A DNA stretch of 64,000 nt from Streptomyces canus (GTDB lineage: Bacteria > Actinomycetota > Actinomycetes > Streptomycetales > Streptomycetaceae), in contig NZ_KQ948674.1 in assembly GCF_001514145.1 (NCBI RefSeq), positions 1 to 64,000 on the forward strand, given 5' to 3'. Positions 8,997 through 17,666 of the stretch are shown piece by piece. Within the stretch, counting starts at the first letter, position 1, and every line of letters begins with the position of its first letter. The notes below the pieces were generated by a model, which was given only the letters and a program-made list of their open reading frames with translations, was not told the origin of the DNA and did no database searches. A program made the position numbers and the translations under genes.

Positions 8997-9322
8997 GGCT
9001 CACAGCATGTCAGGAAGGGCTTCGGCAGCGGCACCCCCGAACAGAGTTACTGACGGGTCAACTTCATTGAAACTTCCTTCCCTCTTCATCTGGCCTGCTG
9101 TTCGCTGGTGACATCGCAAGCACTGCCTGTGACGGATTCGGAAGACACCCCCCGTGACCCCGTACGCGAACCTCCCGTCATCAACCGCCTCTGCGGCTGG
9201 GCGCACTGACCCTGCCGCCGTTGAAGGCGGGGCAGCTTCGCATGGCTCTCTGAGGACTCTCTCGTCCCGGCCCATCTCGGCATGCACGGCGTGGAGGGGT
9301 GCTCACATGCTCGGCCAAACAC

Positions 9323-9356
9323 GAAGGGGGCCGACGATGTTTCGCCGGCCCCCTTC
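9323..9356 (-). terminator. Hairpin terminator after the DUF397 gene
   Basis: A perfect 11-bp GC-rich inverted repeat (GAAGGGGGCCG at 9323-9333 and its complement at 9346-9356) with a 12-base loop lies 12 bases beyond the DUF397 stop codon. The remaining part of 8997-9367 should hold the promoter of the aminotransferase gene; no other feature was seen. Confidence 0.75.
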
Positions 9357-9367
9357 CGAGCTGTCCG

Positions 9368-9721
9368 TTACGCGGCGATCAACTGCGCCTCGCGGCTCCG
9401 CACGCCGTCCAGGAAACACGCCCATTCGTGGAACGTGTACTCGTGCGGTTGGCTGGCCACACCGTCTCCGTCTCTCAGGATCACCAGCTGATCCGCCACG
9501 GTGACAACGATGCGACCTGCGGTCGGGCGTTCACCCCGCAGGTGAGCCAGGAGGTCCTGCCAGTCACTGACCGGGTAGATGTGAGCAGCCTTGGTCACGT
9601 TCTTGCTGTCGCGCACGGCCATGAAGTCACCACCCAGAGAGGCGACTTCAACGCATCCCTGCGCGGTCTCGGACTTACTGGCCTTGCGCCACACGGCGGT
9701 GCTCAGATCGGGGGCGAGCAT
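9368..9721 (-). CDS. DUF397 protein with duplicated domain
   Basis: 117 residues; ATG at 9721, three bases after the stop of the Scr1-type regulator. The first half matches DUF397 (WRKASKSETAQGCVEVASLG then MAVRDSK). The second half repeats the motif in weaker form (VILRDGDG ... FHEWACFLDGVR), so the protein looks like two DUF397 units, the second lacking the Trp-Arg-Lys start. In Streptomyces, DUF397 genes almost always follow a Scr1/DUF5753 regulator, and a toxin-antitoxin-like or partner relation has been proposed. A terminator hairpin follows. Confidence 0.85.
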   Translation of the reverse strand: MLAPDLSTAVWRKASKSETAQGCVEVASLGGDFMAVRDSKNVTKAAHIYPVSDWQDLLAHLRGERPTAGRIVVTVADQLVILRDGDGVASQPHEYTFHEWACFLDGVRSREAQLIAA

Positions 9722-9724
9722 GGC

Positions 9725-10588
9725 TCACATCTCCTTGATGGCATTCCGCAGCCACCGCTCGGACTCGGGCCCGTCGAGCGCGGAACCGCGGAGAGCCGCG
9801 TGCGTCTTGTCGAAGCGCCGCATGTCTGGCGATTTCTGCAGGTAGAGGTTCCCGCCGGGGCTGCCCACGTAGGCCACCGACGGCTCGGACGGATCGTGAA
9901 AGTCCAAGATCGTAAAAGAGCCGCTGAGCGCACCGTGCGCGCCCTTGTCGTAGGGCAAGATCTGCACGGTGACGTTGGGGTTGTCCATGCAGTTGAGCAG
10001 GTGTTCCATCTGCCCTCGCAGCACGGCGCGGCCTCCGACCTCACGTCGGAGGCTGGCTTCGTCCAGGACGGCAATGAGCTCGACCGGGTTCTCCGCCTTC
10101 AGCAGGCACTGGCGCTGCCGCTCCAAGTGGAACGCGGTGAGCCTGTCGATCTCCTTGGCCGGGGCGTTGGGGGAAGTGGCGCGCAGAACTGCACGAAGGT
10201 AGTCCTCCGTGCGGAGCAGGCTGTGCACTGCCGCGAGCGCGAAGACCTTCAAAGACGCTGCCTCGGCTTCAAGTTCCACGTAATTCACCAGGCTGGCAGG
10301 CATCACGTCCTTGTACGCATCCCACCAGCCGTCGTCTCTGATCTCCGAGAGCAGCTTGAGCAGGGCGGCCGTGGTCTCCTCGTCAGCGCCGTAAAGGTCT
10401 GCCAGCGCCTTGAGCTCGATCAGCAGCGGCGTCCGCTTCCCATTCTCGATGCGGCTGATCGTTGGATTCGACCGTCCGATGCCGGCGCCGGCCTGCACGA
10501 TCGTCATCCCAGAAGATTCACGCAACGCACGGAGCTGCTCGCCGAGAAGACGACGCTTCCCGGCGGATCCACGAGAAGTGGTGCTCAT
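9725..10588 (-). CDS. Scr1-family helix-turn-helix regulator (XRE + DUF5753)
   Basis: ATG at 10588 with GGGAG at good spacing gives 287 residues; the frame extends upstream but without such a site. Residues ~12-65 form an XRE HTH (LGEQLRALRESSGMTIVQAG ... GRSNPTISRIENGKRTP). Residues ~95-280 form the DUF5753/Scr1 ligand or partner domain (LEAEAASLKVFALAAVHSLLRTEDYLRA ... VTVQILPYDKGAH ... PSVAYVGSPGGNLYL). Such regulators, with the DUF397 gene downstream, are abundant in Streptomyces; relatives affect differentiation and antibiotic production (WhiJ/AbaA locus). A symmetrical sequence lies in its own promoter region, so autoregulation is likely. Confidence 0.88.
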   Translation of the reverse strand: MSTTSRGSAGKRRLLGEQLRALRESSGMTIVQAGAGIGRSNPTISRIENGKRTPLLIELKALADLYGADEETTAALLKLLSEIRDDGWWDAYKDVMPASLVNYVELEAEAASLKVFALAAVHSLLRTEDYLRAVLRATSPNAPAKEIDRLTAFHLERQRQCLLKAENPVELIAVLDEASLRREVGGRAVLRGQMEHLLNCMDNPNVTVQILPYDKGAHGALSGSFTILDFHDPSEPSVAYVGSPGGNLYLQKSPDMRRFDKTHAALRGSALDGPESERWLRNAIKEM

Positions 10589-10704
10589 ACGGTGCTGCTC
10601 CCTCTTCGACCCACGTCGGCGGCTACGGAGCAAGTGTGCCGTACGAGGGCGTCGGGGTGCATGGCCCGGGTCCATGAAGCCTCCACTGCCTGAAGAAAAT
10701 CCGT

Positions 10705-10738
10705 GAATCTTCTGCCTGAAGTTGCTAACTGAAGATTC
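10705..10738. promoter_or_regulatory. Operator-like inverted repeat between Scr1 regulator and RsbW-like gene
   Basis: GAATCTTC (10705-10712) and its exact complement GAAGATTC (10731-10738) are separated by 18 bases. TGAAG also recurs directly at 10691, 10717 and 10730. The site lies 117 bases upstream of the minus-strand Scr1-type gene, in the 390-base divergent region (10589-10978) that also drives the plus-strand ATPase gene. I infer an autoregulatory operator. Confidence 0.5.
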
Positions 10739-10978
10739 TACGGTCCATTCTAGGGTGACCAGCTCGCGACAGACGGCGCTCTGAAGGCGCCTCCAGCTCT
10801 GATCAAGGGATGTCTCATGCGGCCAGGCACGGCCTTCGATCTCCGGCACTCAGTCCCCGGAGCTGGCCTGCGGCCGATGCGTCAGTGGCCGAGGGAAGCC
10901 AGTTCCATCGCTGTGGCCGCCGGCGCCCGTCTCGTCCCGTCAGAGGGCAAGGGAAGACGAGAAGCGCAGGAGAACGCC

Positions 10979-11587
10979 ATGACCAAGCCTCCGGCCCCCT
11001 CGGCGGAGTGGTCGGTATCTGCCGACCCGAGCCAAGTAGGCATCGTCCGACGGCAAGCCGCCGCCCAAGTCGCTGAGTGGGGACTGCCCGACCTCGTCGA
11101 TCCCGTCTGCCTCTTGATCACCGAACTGCTCACCAACGCGATCGAGCACACGAACGGCGCACATGTCGACACACGGCTGTCGCATAGCGAGAGCATCTTG
11201 GAGATCGAAGTCAGCGATCTCGGTGACGGGCGAGCTCGACTCAAGAAGCCTGACGCGCAGCAGGAGCACGGCCGCGGCCTGATGATCGTGGACTCGATTG
11301 CTCTGGCGTGGGGCACACGTCCTCGAGCGGACAGCCGGGGCAAATCGACGTGGTGCACCTTAAGTGCAGAGAAAGCCGATTCCGTGCCCTCCGCGCAGAC
11401 GCCCGCCTCGGCTACCTCGCACCACCAGACGAAGTCCGAGCCCCCGTCACGCGTCGTTCTCTCACTGCCGCGTTGGCTGTATCAAGGCGCGCTGCGCCTC
11501 CGATCCGGCATCTTGAGGCCAGCCGCCTTCCTGGGCACCGAGGCCATTTCCACTGCCACCACCATGAAGGCGGTAGCTGCGGTATGA
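10979..11587 (+). CDS. RsbW-like ATP-binding protein (anti-sigma/serine kinase fold)
   Basis: ATG at 10979 with AGGAG six bases upstream; 202 residues. Residues ~15-130 form a HATPase_c_2 (GHKL) domain with N-box LLITELLTNAIEHT, G1-like EVSDLGDG and G2-like HGRGLMIVDSIALAWG. Streptomyces encodes dozens of such proteins; some phosphorylate anti-anti-sigma factors or bind sigma factors, many are uncharacterised. The C-terminal ~70 residues are Ser/Pro-rich then hydrophobic/basic and are atypical. It overlaps the next gene by ATGA, so the two are translated together, and it is divergent from the Scr1-type regulator. Confidence 0.75.
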   Translation: MTKPPAPSAEWSVSADPSQVGIVRRQAAAQVAEWGLPDLVDPVCLLITELLTNAIEHTNGAHVDTRLSHSESILEIEVSDLGDGRARLKKPDAQQEHGRGLMIVDSIALAWGTRPRADSRGKSTWCTLSAEKADSVPSAQTPASATSHHQTKSEPPSRVVLSLPRWLYQGALRLRSGILRPAAFLGTEAISTATTMKAVAAV

Positions 11588-12411
11588 ACACCGAATTCGC
11601 AGGTGGGCAGATCGAGATTGCTGGCGGCATCGTCTCCCGCCTTGGCCTGAGCACGATGCATCTCGCCGGCCGCGGAGCGTGGGGTGAGCCGACGAGCAGA
11701 AGTGCCGCGCTCGACTTGCTGCGTACCGCAGTGCGCACGCACGGCATCACGCACCTCGACACGTCGGACGCGTACGGCCCGCACCTGGTCGAGGAGTTGA
11801 TTCGTGAGGCCCTGCATCCCTACCCCGAAGGCCTACTCATTGCCACGAAGGTGGGGATGGTCAGGCCGACTCGGGACCACTGGGCCCCGGTCGGGCGGCC
11901 GGCATACCTTCGTGCCGCGGTGGAAGCCAGTCTTCGTCGCCTCGGCGTGGACCGGCTCGATCTGTGCTACCTGCACCGACTCGACCACGAGGTCGAGTTC
12001 GCGGATCAGATCGGGACTCTCGACGCTCTTCGGGACGAGGGAAAGATCAGGCACATCGGGCTGGCTGACGCTCCCCCGGAAGACGTGCGCTGGGCTTCGC
12101 ATTACGCACGCATCGACGTCGTCCAGAGTCCGCTCAACCTGAAGGACCCGGACGACCCGGTCCTCGACATATGTCGGGATGCCGGGGTCCCGTACGTGGC
12201 GAGCCGGCCTCTGTGCTCCGGCCAGCTCGCCGGGAACGTTGCCGCCGCGCTGTCGTGGGTGCTCAGTCAAGGGGGCCACGTCGCGGTCGTCCCGGGCACC
12301 TCCTCCGCCCAGCACTTGGCGGAGCTCGTCGAGGCTGCATCCGAATCCGCCAGCCATCTCTCCGGTCGAGACCGTGACCCCCGACGAGGGCCTCATCCCC
12401 TCACCCCATAG
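11584..12411 (+). CDS. Aldo/keto reductase
   Basis: ATG overlaps the TGA of the previous gene. 275 residues; NADPH-dependent oxidoreductase fold. The tetrad is visible: Asp and Tyr in HLDTSDAYG, Lys in LLIATKVGM, His in LCYLHRLD. NADPH-binding C-terminal segments GHVAVVPGTSSAQHLAEL are present. It is slightly shorter than most AKRs (~320), ending with a Ser/Arg-rich tail after the last helix. Substrate unknown. Coupling to an anti-sigma-type ATPase suggests stress or development control. Confidence 0.85.
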   Translation: MNTEFAGGQIEIAGGIVSRLGLSTMHLAGRGAWGEPTSRSAALDLLRTAVRTHGITHLDTSDAYGPHLVEELIREALHPYPEGLLIATKVGMVRPTRDHWAPVGRPAYLRAAVEASLRRLGVDRLDLCYLHRLDHEVEFADQIGTLDALRDEGKIRHIGLADAPPEDVRWASHYARIDVVQSPLNLKDPDDPVLDICRDAGVPYVASRPLCSGQLAGNVAAALSWVLSQGGHVAVVPGTSSAQHLAELVEAASESASHLSGRDRDPRRGPHPLTP

Positions 12412-12796
12412 CCGGTCACCGGGGCGCGCGGCACGTCTTGACTGCAACGGCCCATCCCCCGTGGCCGGAACCAGCCGACGGCGGTGCCCGCCCCGGTGGC
12501 CTCCCACTCCTTCCTGTCCGGCTCCTCCGACCACGATTTGAAAGGGCCATGACTCCCTCTCCGCTTCCTCGCCAGCATCGACGGCCGCCGTGCTTGCCAG
12601 GGCTCGGCGCCGTTGCACTGGTCGCGTTGTCCTCCGCGTCTTTGGTGCAGGAGGTAACAGCCGCGAGTGGAGGAGCGGCGTCTCGAGCGGGCCGTGGCGT
12701 GGCGTGGAGGTGCCGCACTGGACGGGATGTGCACCGCCAGGGCGCGGGCTCATCGGCGGCCGCAGACATCAGGACTGACGGGGTGGGAGATCGCTA
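12412..12796. other. Intergenic region upstream of HTH regulator
   Basis: An ATG frame at 12548-12797 could encode an ~82-residue peptide with one hydrophobic stretch, ending at the start of the next gene, but its third-codon positions are poor in G/C and the ribosome site is too close. I treat the region as non-coding, most likely promoter DNA for the HTH gene. No strong hairpin was seen. Confidence 0.4.
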
Positions 12797-14329
12797 ATGT
12801 CTGCCTCCACGATCGAGTCCCCGGGGTTCCGAACCTTGCTCCGCGCTCTTCTCGAACAGAATCGGTGGTCGAGCTGGGGACGCTTCGAGGGCCTCTACGC
12901 AGAGGCCGCCAAGCGGGTCGCCGCCCGGCGGGGCGGCACTCCCGTGAGTGTCGCGCGCTCCACCTACATGCGCTGGGCCTCCGGCGAATCCACGCCTGAA
13001 GGCCTGGCCCGGCTGGTGCTGGAAGAGCTCTTCGGGATCGACTTCGATCTCCTGATGGGCCCGGCCCCGGACCGCGAGGTCATACTGCCCGGCGTCCTCG
13101 ACGGAGCTTCCCGTGCCGCGGCGATGCTGGTCGACTCACGGTGGTCCACGTCCATGCTCCACCCGACCGCTCCCGTGGCCGGCGTCGACGGTGCGTGGTA
13201 CCTCGACGGGCTGGATCTTCTCGACTCTACGTCCGTGGCGGCCCAGATGTACGTGGCCACTGCTCACCTGAATGACGACGTTGTCGCGATCGGATCGCAC
13301 GACTATCCGCACGTCAGACAGTTCGTCCGGCCGACTCGGCGCGCCCTGCTCCTGGCCTCTGTGGAAGAACGCCAGGATGGGAGTGAAGGCAGCCTGTACG
13401 TGCTGGACGCCGCTCACGCTCGTCGTCTCCTGGCCCTCGACCGGCCGGTCGAGCGGCTCCCGATTCCGACCGCCTACCAGCTCGACGATCTCACCTTCGC
13501 CGTCGTACGCAGCCTGATCACCGCGGACAACGCACTGGGCGCCGACGACCGGCTGCTCGATTCCGAAGAGCAGGGCATGGAGCAGCACCTGCAGAAGGAA
13601 CGATCCGTGGTCGCGCGCGAGTCGGTGCCGGGGCTGTCACAGGTTGGGGCCGCGTGGCTGGGGTCACGGTTCTGCTCGCGCCACGCACTCCAGTGGCTGA
13701 CGAAGAGCGCGGCGCCCAGCGCACTGTGGGGCCGAGCCCAGATCGGTGAGGAAGCCGTCCCGCTCCTTCTGTTCCGCCAACAGCACTGGTTCATCGATCA
13801 GTTCCTGCAGCTGGCCGCCGGCGGAGAAGACCAGCCCGGGATGGCGTTGTGCGTGCCCGAGGACGTCGTGGCCGCCAGCCCCATCTATGACAGGATCATG
13901 CTCTTCCTCGCCCTGGCGTGGCTTGAGATGCGCGGCCTGGTCACCTGGATCTGCAGCGAGCCCGAGTACGCGAAGCTGGACGAGTTCGTGCTCGTGCCTG
14001 GGCAACAGGCTGTCGTCGGCACATGGATGAGGGCCCGGGACACCATCTGGTCTGCGGATGTCGCGGTGCGCAAGGCCCAAGTCCTCGACTACGACCTGGC
14101 GGTGCGGCACGCCCGCGCGAACAGCGTCCTCGAAGGATCGTCCAGCACCGACAGGCTGCGGTCGGCAGTCGACTACCTCGGGCTCGGCCCGGTGTGGAAA
14201 ACCCTTCCCGGGCGCTGCCGCGAGCTCGGCGCGTACGGCACGGTCGACATGCTGCAGGCGCGCAGTCGTCTGATCGGCCTCGAGGAACTCGACAAGGCCC
14301 TCCGCTTCGTCGGAAGCCTCGCGACGTGA
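12797..14329 (+). CDS. HTH transcriptional regulator-like protein of the conservon neighbourhood
   Basis: 510 residues. The N-terminal ~75 residues look like a degenerate XRE-type DNA-binding unit (FRTLLRALLEQNRWSSWGRFEGLY ... STYMRWASGESTPEGLARLVLEELFG). Residues ~105-255 resemble the effector region of Streptomyces regulators that compute a contact or ligand response (YVATAHLNDDVVAIGSHDYPHVRQFVRPTRRALLLASV). The C-terminal half is helical and unassigned. The gene precedes the conservon by 178 bases in the same direction. I do not recognise a named member; a regulatory function is inferred from the N terminus only. Confidence 0.5.
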   Translation: MSASTIESPGFRTLLRALLEQNRWSSWGRFEGLYAEAAKRVAARRGGTPVSVARSTYMRWASGESTPEGLARLVLEELFGIDFDLLMGPAPDREVILPGVLDGASRAAAMLVDSRWSTSMLHPTAPVAGVDGAWYLDGLDLLDSTSVAAQMYVATAHLNDDVVAIGSHDYPHVRQFVRPTRRALLLASVEERQDGSEGSLYVLDAAHARRLLALDRPVERLPIPTAYQLDDLTFAVVRSLITADNALGADDRLLDSEEQGMEQHLQKERSVVARESVPGLSQVGAAWLGSRFCSRHALQWLTKSAAPSALWGRAQIGEEAVPLLLFRQQHWFIDQFLQLAAGGEDQPGMALCVPEDVVAASPIYDRIMLFLALAWLEMRGLVTWICSEPEYAKLDEFVLVPGQQAVVGTWMRARDTIWSADVAVRKAQVLDYDLAVRHARANSVLEGSSSTDRLRSAVDYLGLGPVWKTLPGRCRELGAYGTVDMLQARSRLIGLEELDKALRFVGSLAT

Positions 14330-14507
14330 GCCGATTCCCCACCCGTCTGCACCGCGCCCTGTCGGCCTCAGGTCATGTGGAGCTGCCATCCGCCGGGCTG
14401 TCCCGCCCTGGTCGGGCACGCTCATCCGCCCTGCGCCATCGGCCCCCTCCGATGGCATGGCCTCGGTATTGCCCATGTGTTTCTGTCCCCTGTTTCCAAG
14501 GATCTCG

Positions 14508-16205
14508 ATGTCAAGGCCCTTTGATTCCGATATGCCAGGCCGTCGTGGCGGCCGATCGCGTGGAAAACACGTGCCCCGCAGTCTGGAGGCCGTGGCCGCG
14601 CTGCGCTCGCGGCTGAAGGCGATCGTCGCGTTCACCGCGACCATGGTCCTTCTGATCGCCTCGGGGACCGCGGTGCTCGTGGCAGCCATCGGCCCGACCG
14701 TGGGCGTGCTCGCCGCTGCCGGTGGAGTGTCTGTGCTGGTCGCGGTCATCGCCCTGGTGCGCGGCGGACGCGCACTGGACTCGGCGAACACGCGACTGGT
14801 CGAGGAGCAGGAGCGCCAGGTCGAGCAGGCCGTACGACAGGCTGCGGATGAAGCCGAACATCAGCAAACGGGCCACCTGGACCTGCAGCTGCTCATGGAG
14901 AAGATCCCGGGTGAAATCGCGGGAACCGTCAGCGTCACGGTCGGAAAGCTGATCACGGACGCGTTGGCGGTCCACCGTGACGAGCCGGCCGCTCCGACAC
15001 AGACCCCCGCCGGGATGCCCCCCTCCTTGGAGCCCTTTGCCCAGAGGGTCATGCAATCGATCCTGGAGCACGCCGCGGCGGACGCCGAGCGCCGGTGGAA
15101 GGAGGTCGTTCTCAACCTGACTCGACGCGTTCAGGTCCTGCTGCACAAGACGGTCCAGTACGTGGACGTGTTGGAGAACGAGGTCGAGGACGGCGATCTC
15201 CTCAAGCGTGTCTTCCGGGTCGACCAGAGCCTCATGCTGGCCATCCGGCGGCTGGAGAGCATCCTGATGTCGCTCGGCGCACCGATCCAGCGGTTCTCGC
15301 AGCCCCAGGACATCTACGGTGTGCTGCAGTCCGCGGTGAGCATGATCGAGCACTACAAGCGGGTCGACCTTCCCCTGATGCTCAAGGGCTCGATCGTGGG
15401 TGAGGCAGCGCAGGACGTCAGCCACATGCTCGCAGAGCTCTTGGAGAACGCCACCGTCTTCTCGCCGCCGAGCACCCAGGTCGTGGTCAGTGCCAGGCCC
15501 GCCCGTGACGCACTGCGGATCGAGATCAGGGACTCCGGCCTGCCCGTGCCCACCGAAGTGGTGGACCGGCTTGAGCACCTGCTCAACGCCCGGCACTTCA
15601 GTGTCACTGATCACGCCAGCGACGGGCGGACCGGTCTCAGCGTGGTCGCCATCGTCGCGCGGCGCTACCGGATCCGCGTGAAGCTGACACCGTCCGCCGA
15701 GGGCAACACCGTCGTACTGCTCCTGCCCGCCCAGCTCTTGGTCGCCCCGTCCGTGGCTCCGTCCTCCGAGCCGGTGCGGTCCACCGGTGCGATGCCGGCT
15801 CTCGTCCCGACGGCGCCGACCCGCACAGCCCTGGCTGGCGCAGAGTCTCCCGGGCACGGCGGGCCTTCGGGTCCGGTGCCCTCCACGTACGCCGGCTCCG
15901 CAGTCGGCGGGCCGTCGCTGCCCCGCCGACTTTCCAGCGCGGGTTCGTCGGCGTCAGGGGAACAGGGGGTGGCGCCGGAGCCGGCCGCCGCTGCGCCGGG
16001 GCAGCCTCCTGCTCTCCCCCGGCGTGGTCAGGGCGGTCAGCACATGGCGCCCGAGCTTCGGACTCCTCGTGAGTCCGCGGCCCCCGCTCAGGCCCCCGCC
16101 GGCGCCTACAACCCGGGCCTGATGGCCGCGTTCCAGCAGGGACAGGCCACGGCCGAGCACACGCAACAGCCCCTTCCCGCATCCACCGACCAGCCGGACA
16201 ACTAG
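14508..16205 (+). CDS. cvnA: Conservon CvnA: membrane sensor histidine kinase-like protein
   Basis: ATG at 14508 follows AAGGA by seven bases and is preferred over upstream codons; 565 residues. Two N-terminal membrane helices (IVAFTATMVLLIASGTAVLV, VGVLAAAGGVSVLVAVIALV) are followed by a coiled segment, then a helical dimerisation region around VLLHKTVQYVDVLENEV. A GHKL ATPase domain follows with N-box HMLAELLENATVFSPP, then IEIRDSGLPVP and DGRTGLSVVAIVARRY. The C-terminal ~150 residues are Pro/Ala/Ser-rich. Like other CvnA proteins it has no clear phosphoacceptor His. It heads the cvnABCD operon, a G-protein-like signalling set in Streptomyces. Confidence 0.9.
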   Translation: MSRPFDSDMPGRRGGRSRGKHVPRSLEAVAALRSRLKAIVAFTATMVLLIASGTAVLVAAIGPTVGVLAAAGGVSVLVAVIALVRGGRALDSANTRLVEEQERQVEQAVRQAADEAEHQQTGHLDLQLLMEKIPGEIAGTVSVTVGKLITDALAVHRDEPAAPTQTPAGMPPSLEPFAQRVMQSILEHAAADAERRWKEVVLNLTRRVQVLLHKTVQYVDVLENEVEDGDLLKRVFRVDQSLMLAIRRLESILMSLGAPIQRFSQPQDIYGVLQSAVSMIEHYKRVDLPLMLKGSIVGEAAQDVSHMLAELLENATVFSPPSTQVVVSARPARDALRIEIRDSGLPVPTEVVDRLEHLLNARHFSVTDHASDGRTGLSVVAIVARRYRIRVKLTPSAEGNTVVLLLPAQLLVAPSVAPSSEPVRSTGAMPALVPTAPTRTALAGAESPGHGGPSGPVPSTYAGSAVGGPSLPRRLSSAGSSASGEQGVAPEPAAAAPGQPPALPRRGQGGQHMAPELRTPRESAAPAQAPAGAYNPGLMAAFQQGQATAEHTQQPLPASTDQPDN

Positions 16206-16231
16206 CCTCTTCCCCCACAGGAGTCACGCTG

Positions 16232-16660
16232 ATGACCACGACGAACAACACTCCTCCGCCCGCCGCCAGCGACCTGACCTGGCTGCTTGACGGCTTCAAG
16301 GAGCGTGTTTCCGGTGTTGAGACGGTGCTGATCGCCAGCGTCGACGGCCGGGTGACGCACCTCATGACGGGTCTGCACGTGGACGACGCCGATCGCCTCG
16401 CCGCCATCACCTCAAGTTCCTACGGGCTCATGCGCCGTGCCGACATGGAGGTCGGCGGGCCGGGTCTGGTCCGCCAGCACGTGGCCCAGCTCGACACGCA
16501 TACCTTCTTCGTGACCGCGGCGGGCGAGAACTCGCTCCTGGCCGTCGTCACCGGTCCGAAGGCGGATGCCGGCCAAGTCGGACACGAAATGGCTCTGCTG
16601 GCGACCCGGGCGGCGACGTACCTCGCGACGCAGACCCGGACTCCTGACGCGGCCGTGTGA
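16232..16660 (+). CDS. cvnB: Conservon CvnB: roadblock/LC7 protein
   Basis: 142 residues, ATG after GGAG at eight bases. Roadblock/LC7 domain spanning nearly all of the protein (LTWLLDGFKERVSGVETVLIAS ... ENSLLAVVTGPKADAGQVGHEMALLATRA). By analogy with MglB, CvnB is thought to act on the CvnD GTPase. It lies 26 bases after cvnA and one base before cvnC's start. Confidence 0.92.
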   Translation: MTTTNNTPPPAASDLTWLLDGFKERVSGVETVLIASVDGRVTHLMTGLHVDDADRLAAITSSSYGLMRRADMEVGGPGLVRQHVAQLDTHTFFVTAAGENSLLAVVTGPKADAGQVGHEMALLATRAATYLATQTRTPDAAV

Positions 16661-16661
16661 C

Positions 16662-17081
16662 ATGGGCACGAATCCGCGTTCCAGCGAGGCAGGTCCTCAA
16701 AGGGCGACGGGCCGGCCGTTCGTGGTGTCCGGCGGGCGGACCGAACCCAGACATCTTCTCGACCTGAGGACCTTCGTCAGCGTTACCCGTACGGCCGCGG
16801 AATTAGAGGATCTGACACCCCAGCACCGCCGCGTACTGGATGTGTGCAGGGCGGAGTCCGTCACGGTGGGGGACGTCGTTGTCGGCGTCCCCTACCCCCT
16901 CCTGGTCGCCCGGATCCTGATCTCCGACCTGATCGACAAGGGTGCTCTCACCCACCGACTGACCGTCCTCCTCGACGAGGCTCCCGAACCCGATTTCCTG
17001 AGAAGGCTCTCCCGTGCACTCCACAAGATGGACGTCCCCGACAGTCCCGCCGCGGACGGGCGGTCCGGACACGCCTGCTGA
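16662..17081 (+). CDS. cvnC: Conservon CvnC: DUF742 protein
   Basis: 139 residues, ATG at 16662 immediately after cvnB. DUF742 features are RPFVVSGGRTEP near the N terminus, LDVCRAESVTVGDVVVGVPYPLLVARILISDLIDKGAL and a winged-helix-like C terminus. CvnC proteins complete the signalling complex and are proposed DNA- or protein-binding partners. Its 3' end overlaps cvnD by 68 bases. Confidence 0.9.
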   Translation: MGTNPRSSEAGPQRATGRPFVVSGGRTEPRHLLDLRTFVSVTRTAAELEDLTPQHRRVLDVCRAESVTVGDVVVGVPYPLLVARILISDLIDKGALTHRLTVLLDEAPEPDFLRRLSRALHKMDVPDSPAADGRSGHAC

Positions 17082-17634
17082 TCTGATCCCGCTGAAGATC
17101 CTCGTCGCGGGCGGGTTCGGTGTCGGCAAGACAACCATGGTCCAGGCGGTCAGTGAGCTCCGCCCAATGAGTACCGAGGCCCCGCTCACGGTGGCGAGTT
17201 TGGGCGTCGACGACCTCAGAGGCGTCGGCGGCAAGACGGAAACCACCGTCGCCCTCGACTTCGGACGGATCTCCTTCCTGGACGAGAACCTGCTGCTGTA
17301 CCTGTGGGGCACCCCGGGGCAGGAGCGCTTCTGGTTCATGTGGGACGAGCTCGCCGCCGGAGCCGTCGGCGCGGCGGTGGTCGTCGACACCAGCCGCCTG
17401 GAGGACTGCTTTCCCGCAGTCGACTACTTCCAGGACCGGGCGTTGCCCTTCGTGGTGGCGATGAACGAATTCGACGGGACCTACCGGTACACCTCCGAAG
17501 CGGTGCACGACGCGCTCGGCCTCTCCCCCGACGTACCGGTCGTGACCTGCGACGCGCGGCGTGCGAACTCGGTGAAACAGGTACTGATCGCCGTCGTCGC
17601 CCAGGCCGCCCGCGCCCAGGCCGTGATCTTGTAA
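17014..17634 (+). CDS. cvnD: Conservon CvnD: small Ras-like GTPase
   Basis: 206 residues from GTG at 17014, inside the end of cvnC. G-protein motifs: G1 GGFGVGKTT (about residues 34-42), G3 WGTPGQERF, and the G4 position NEFD (rather than NKxD, as in MglA-like GTPases). It is the output switch of the conservon, cycling between GDP and GTP and probably contacting CvnA-C at the membrane. Confidence 0.92.
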   Translation: MHSTRWTSPTVPPRTGGPDTPADLIPLKILVAGGFGVGKTTMVQAVSELRPMSTEAPLTVASLGVDDLRGVGGKTETTVALDFGRISFLDENLLLYLWGTPGQERFWFMWDELAAGAVGAAVVVDTSRLEDCFPAVDYFQDRALPFVVAMNEFDGTYRYTSEAVHDALGLSPDVPVVTCDARRANSVKQVLIAVVAQAARAQAVIL

Positions 17635-17666
17635 ATCTGCTGCTCTCTCCTCGATTGGAGCCACCC

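Noticed and set aside
12548..12797. Small exported-peptide gene before the HTH regulator
   Set aside because: Third-position GC is low for this genome and the ribosome site is only two bases from the ATG.
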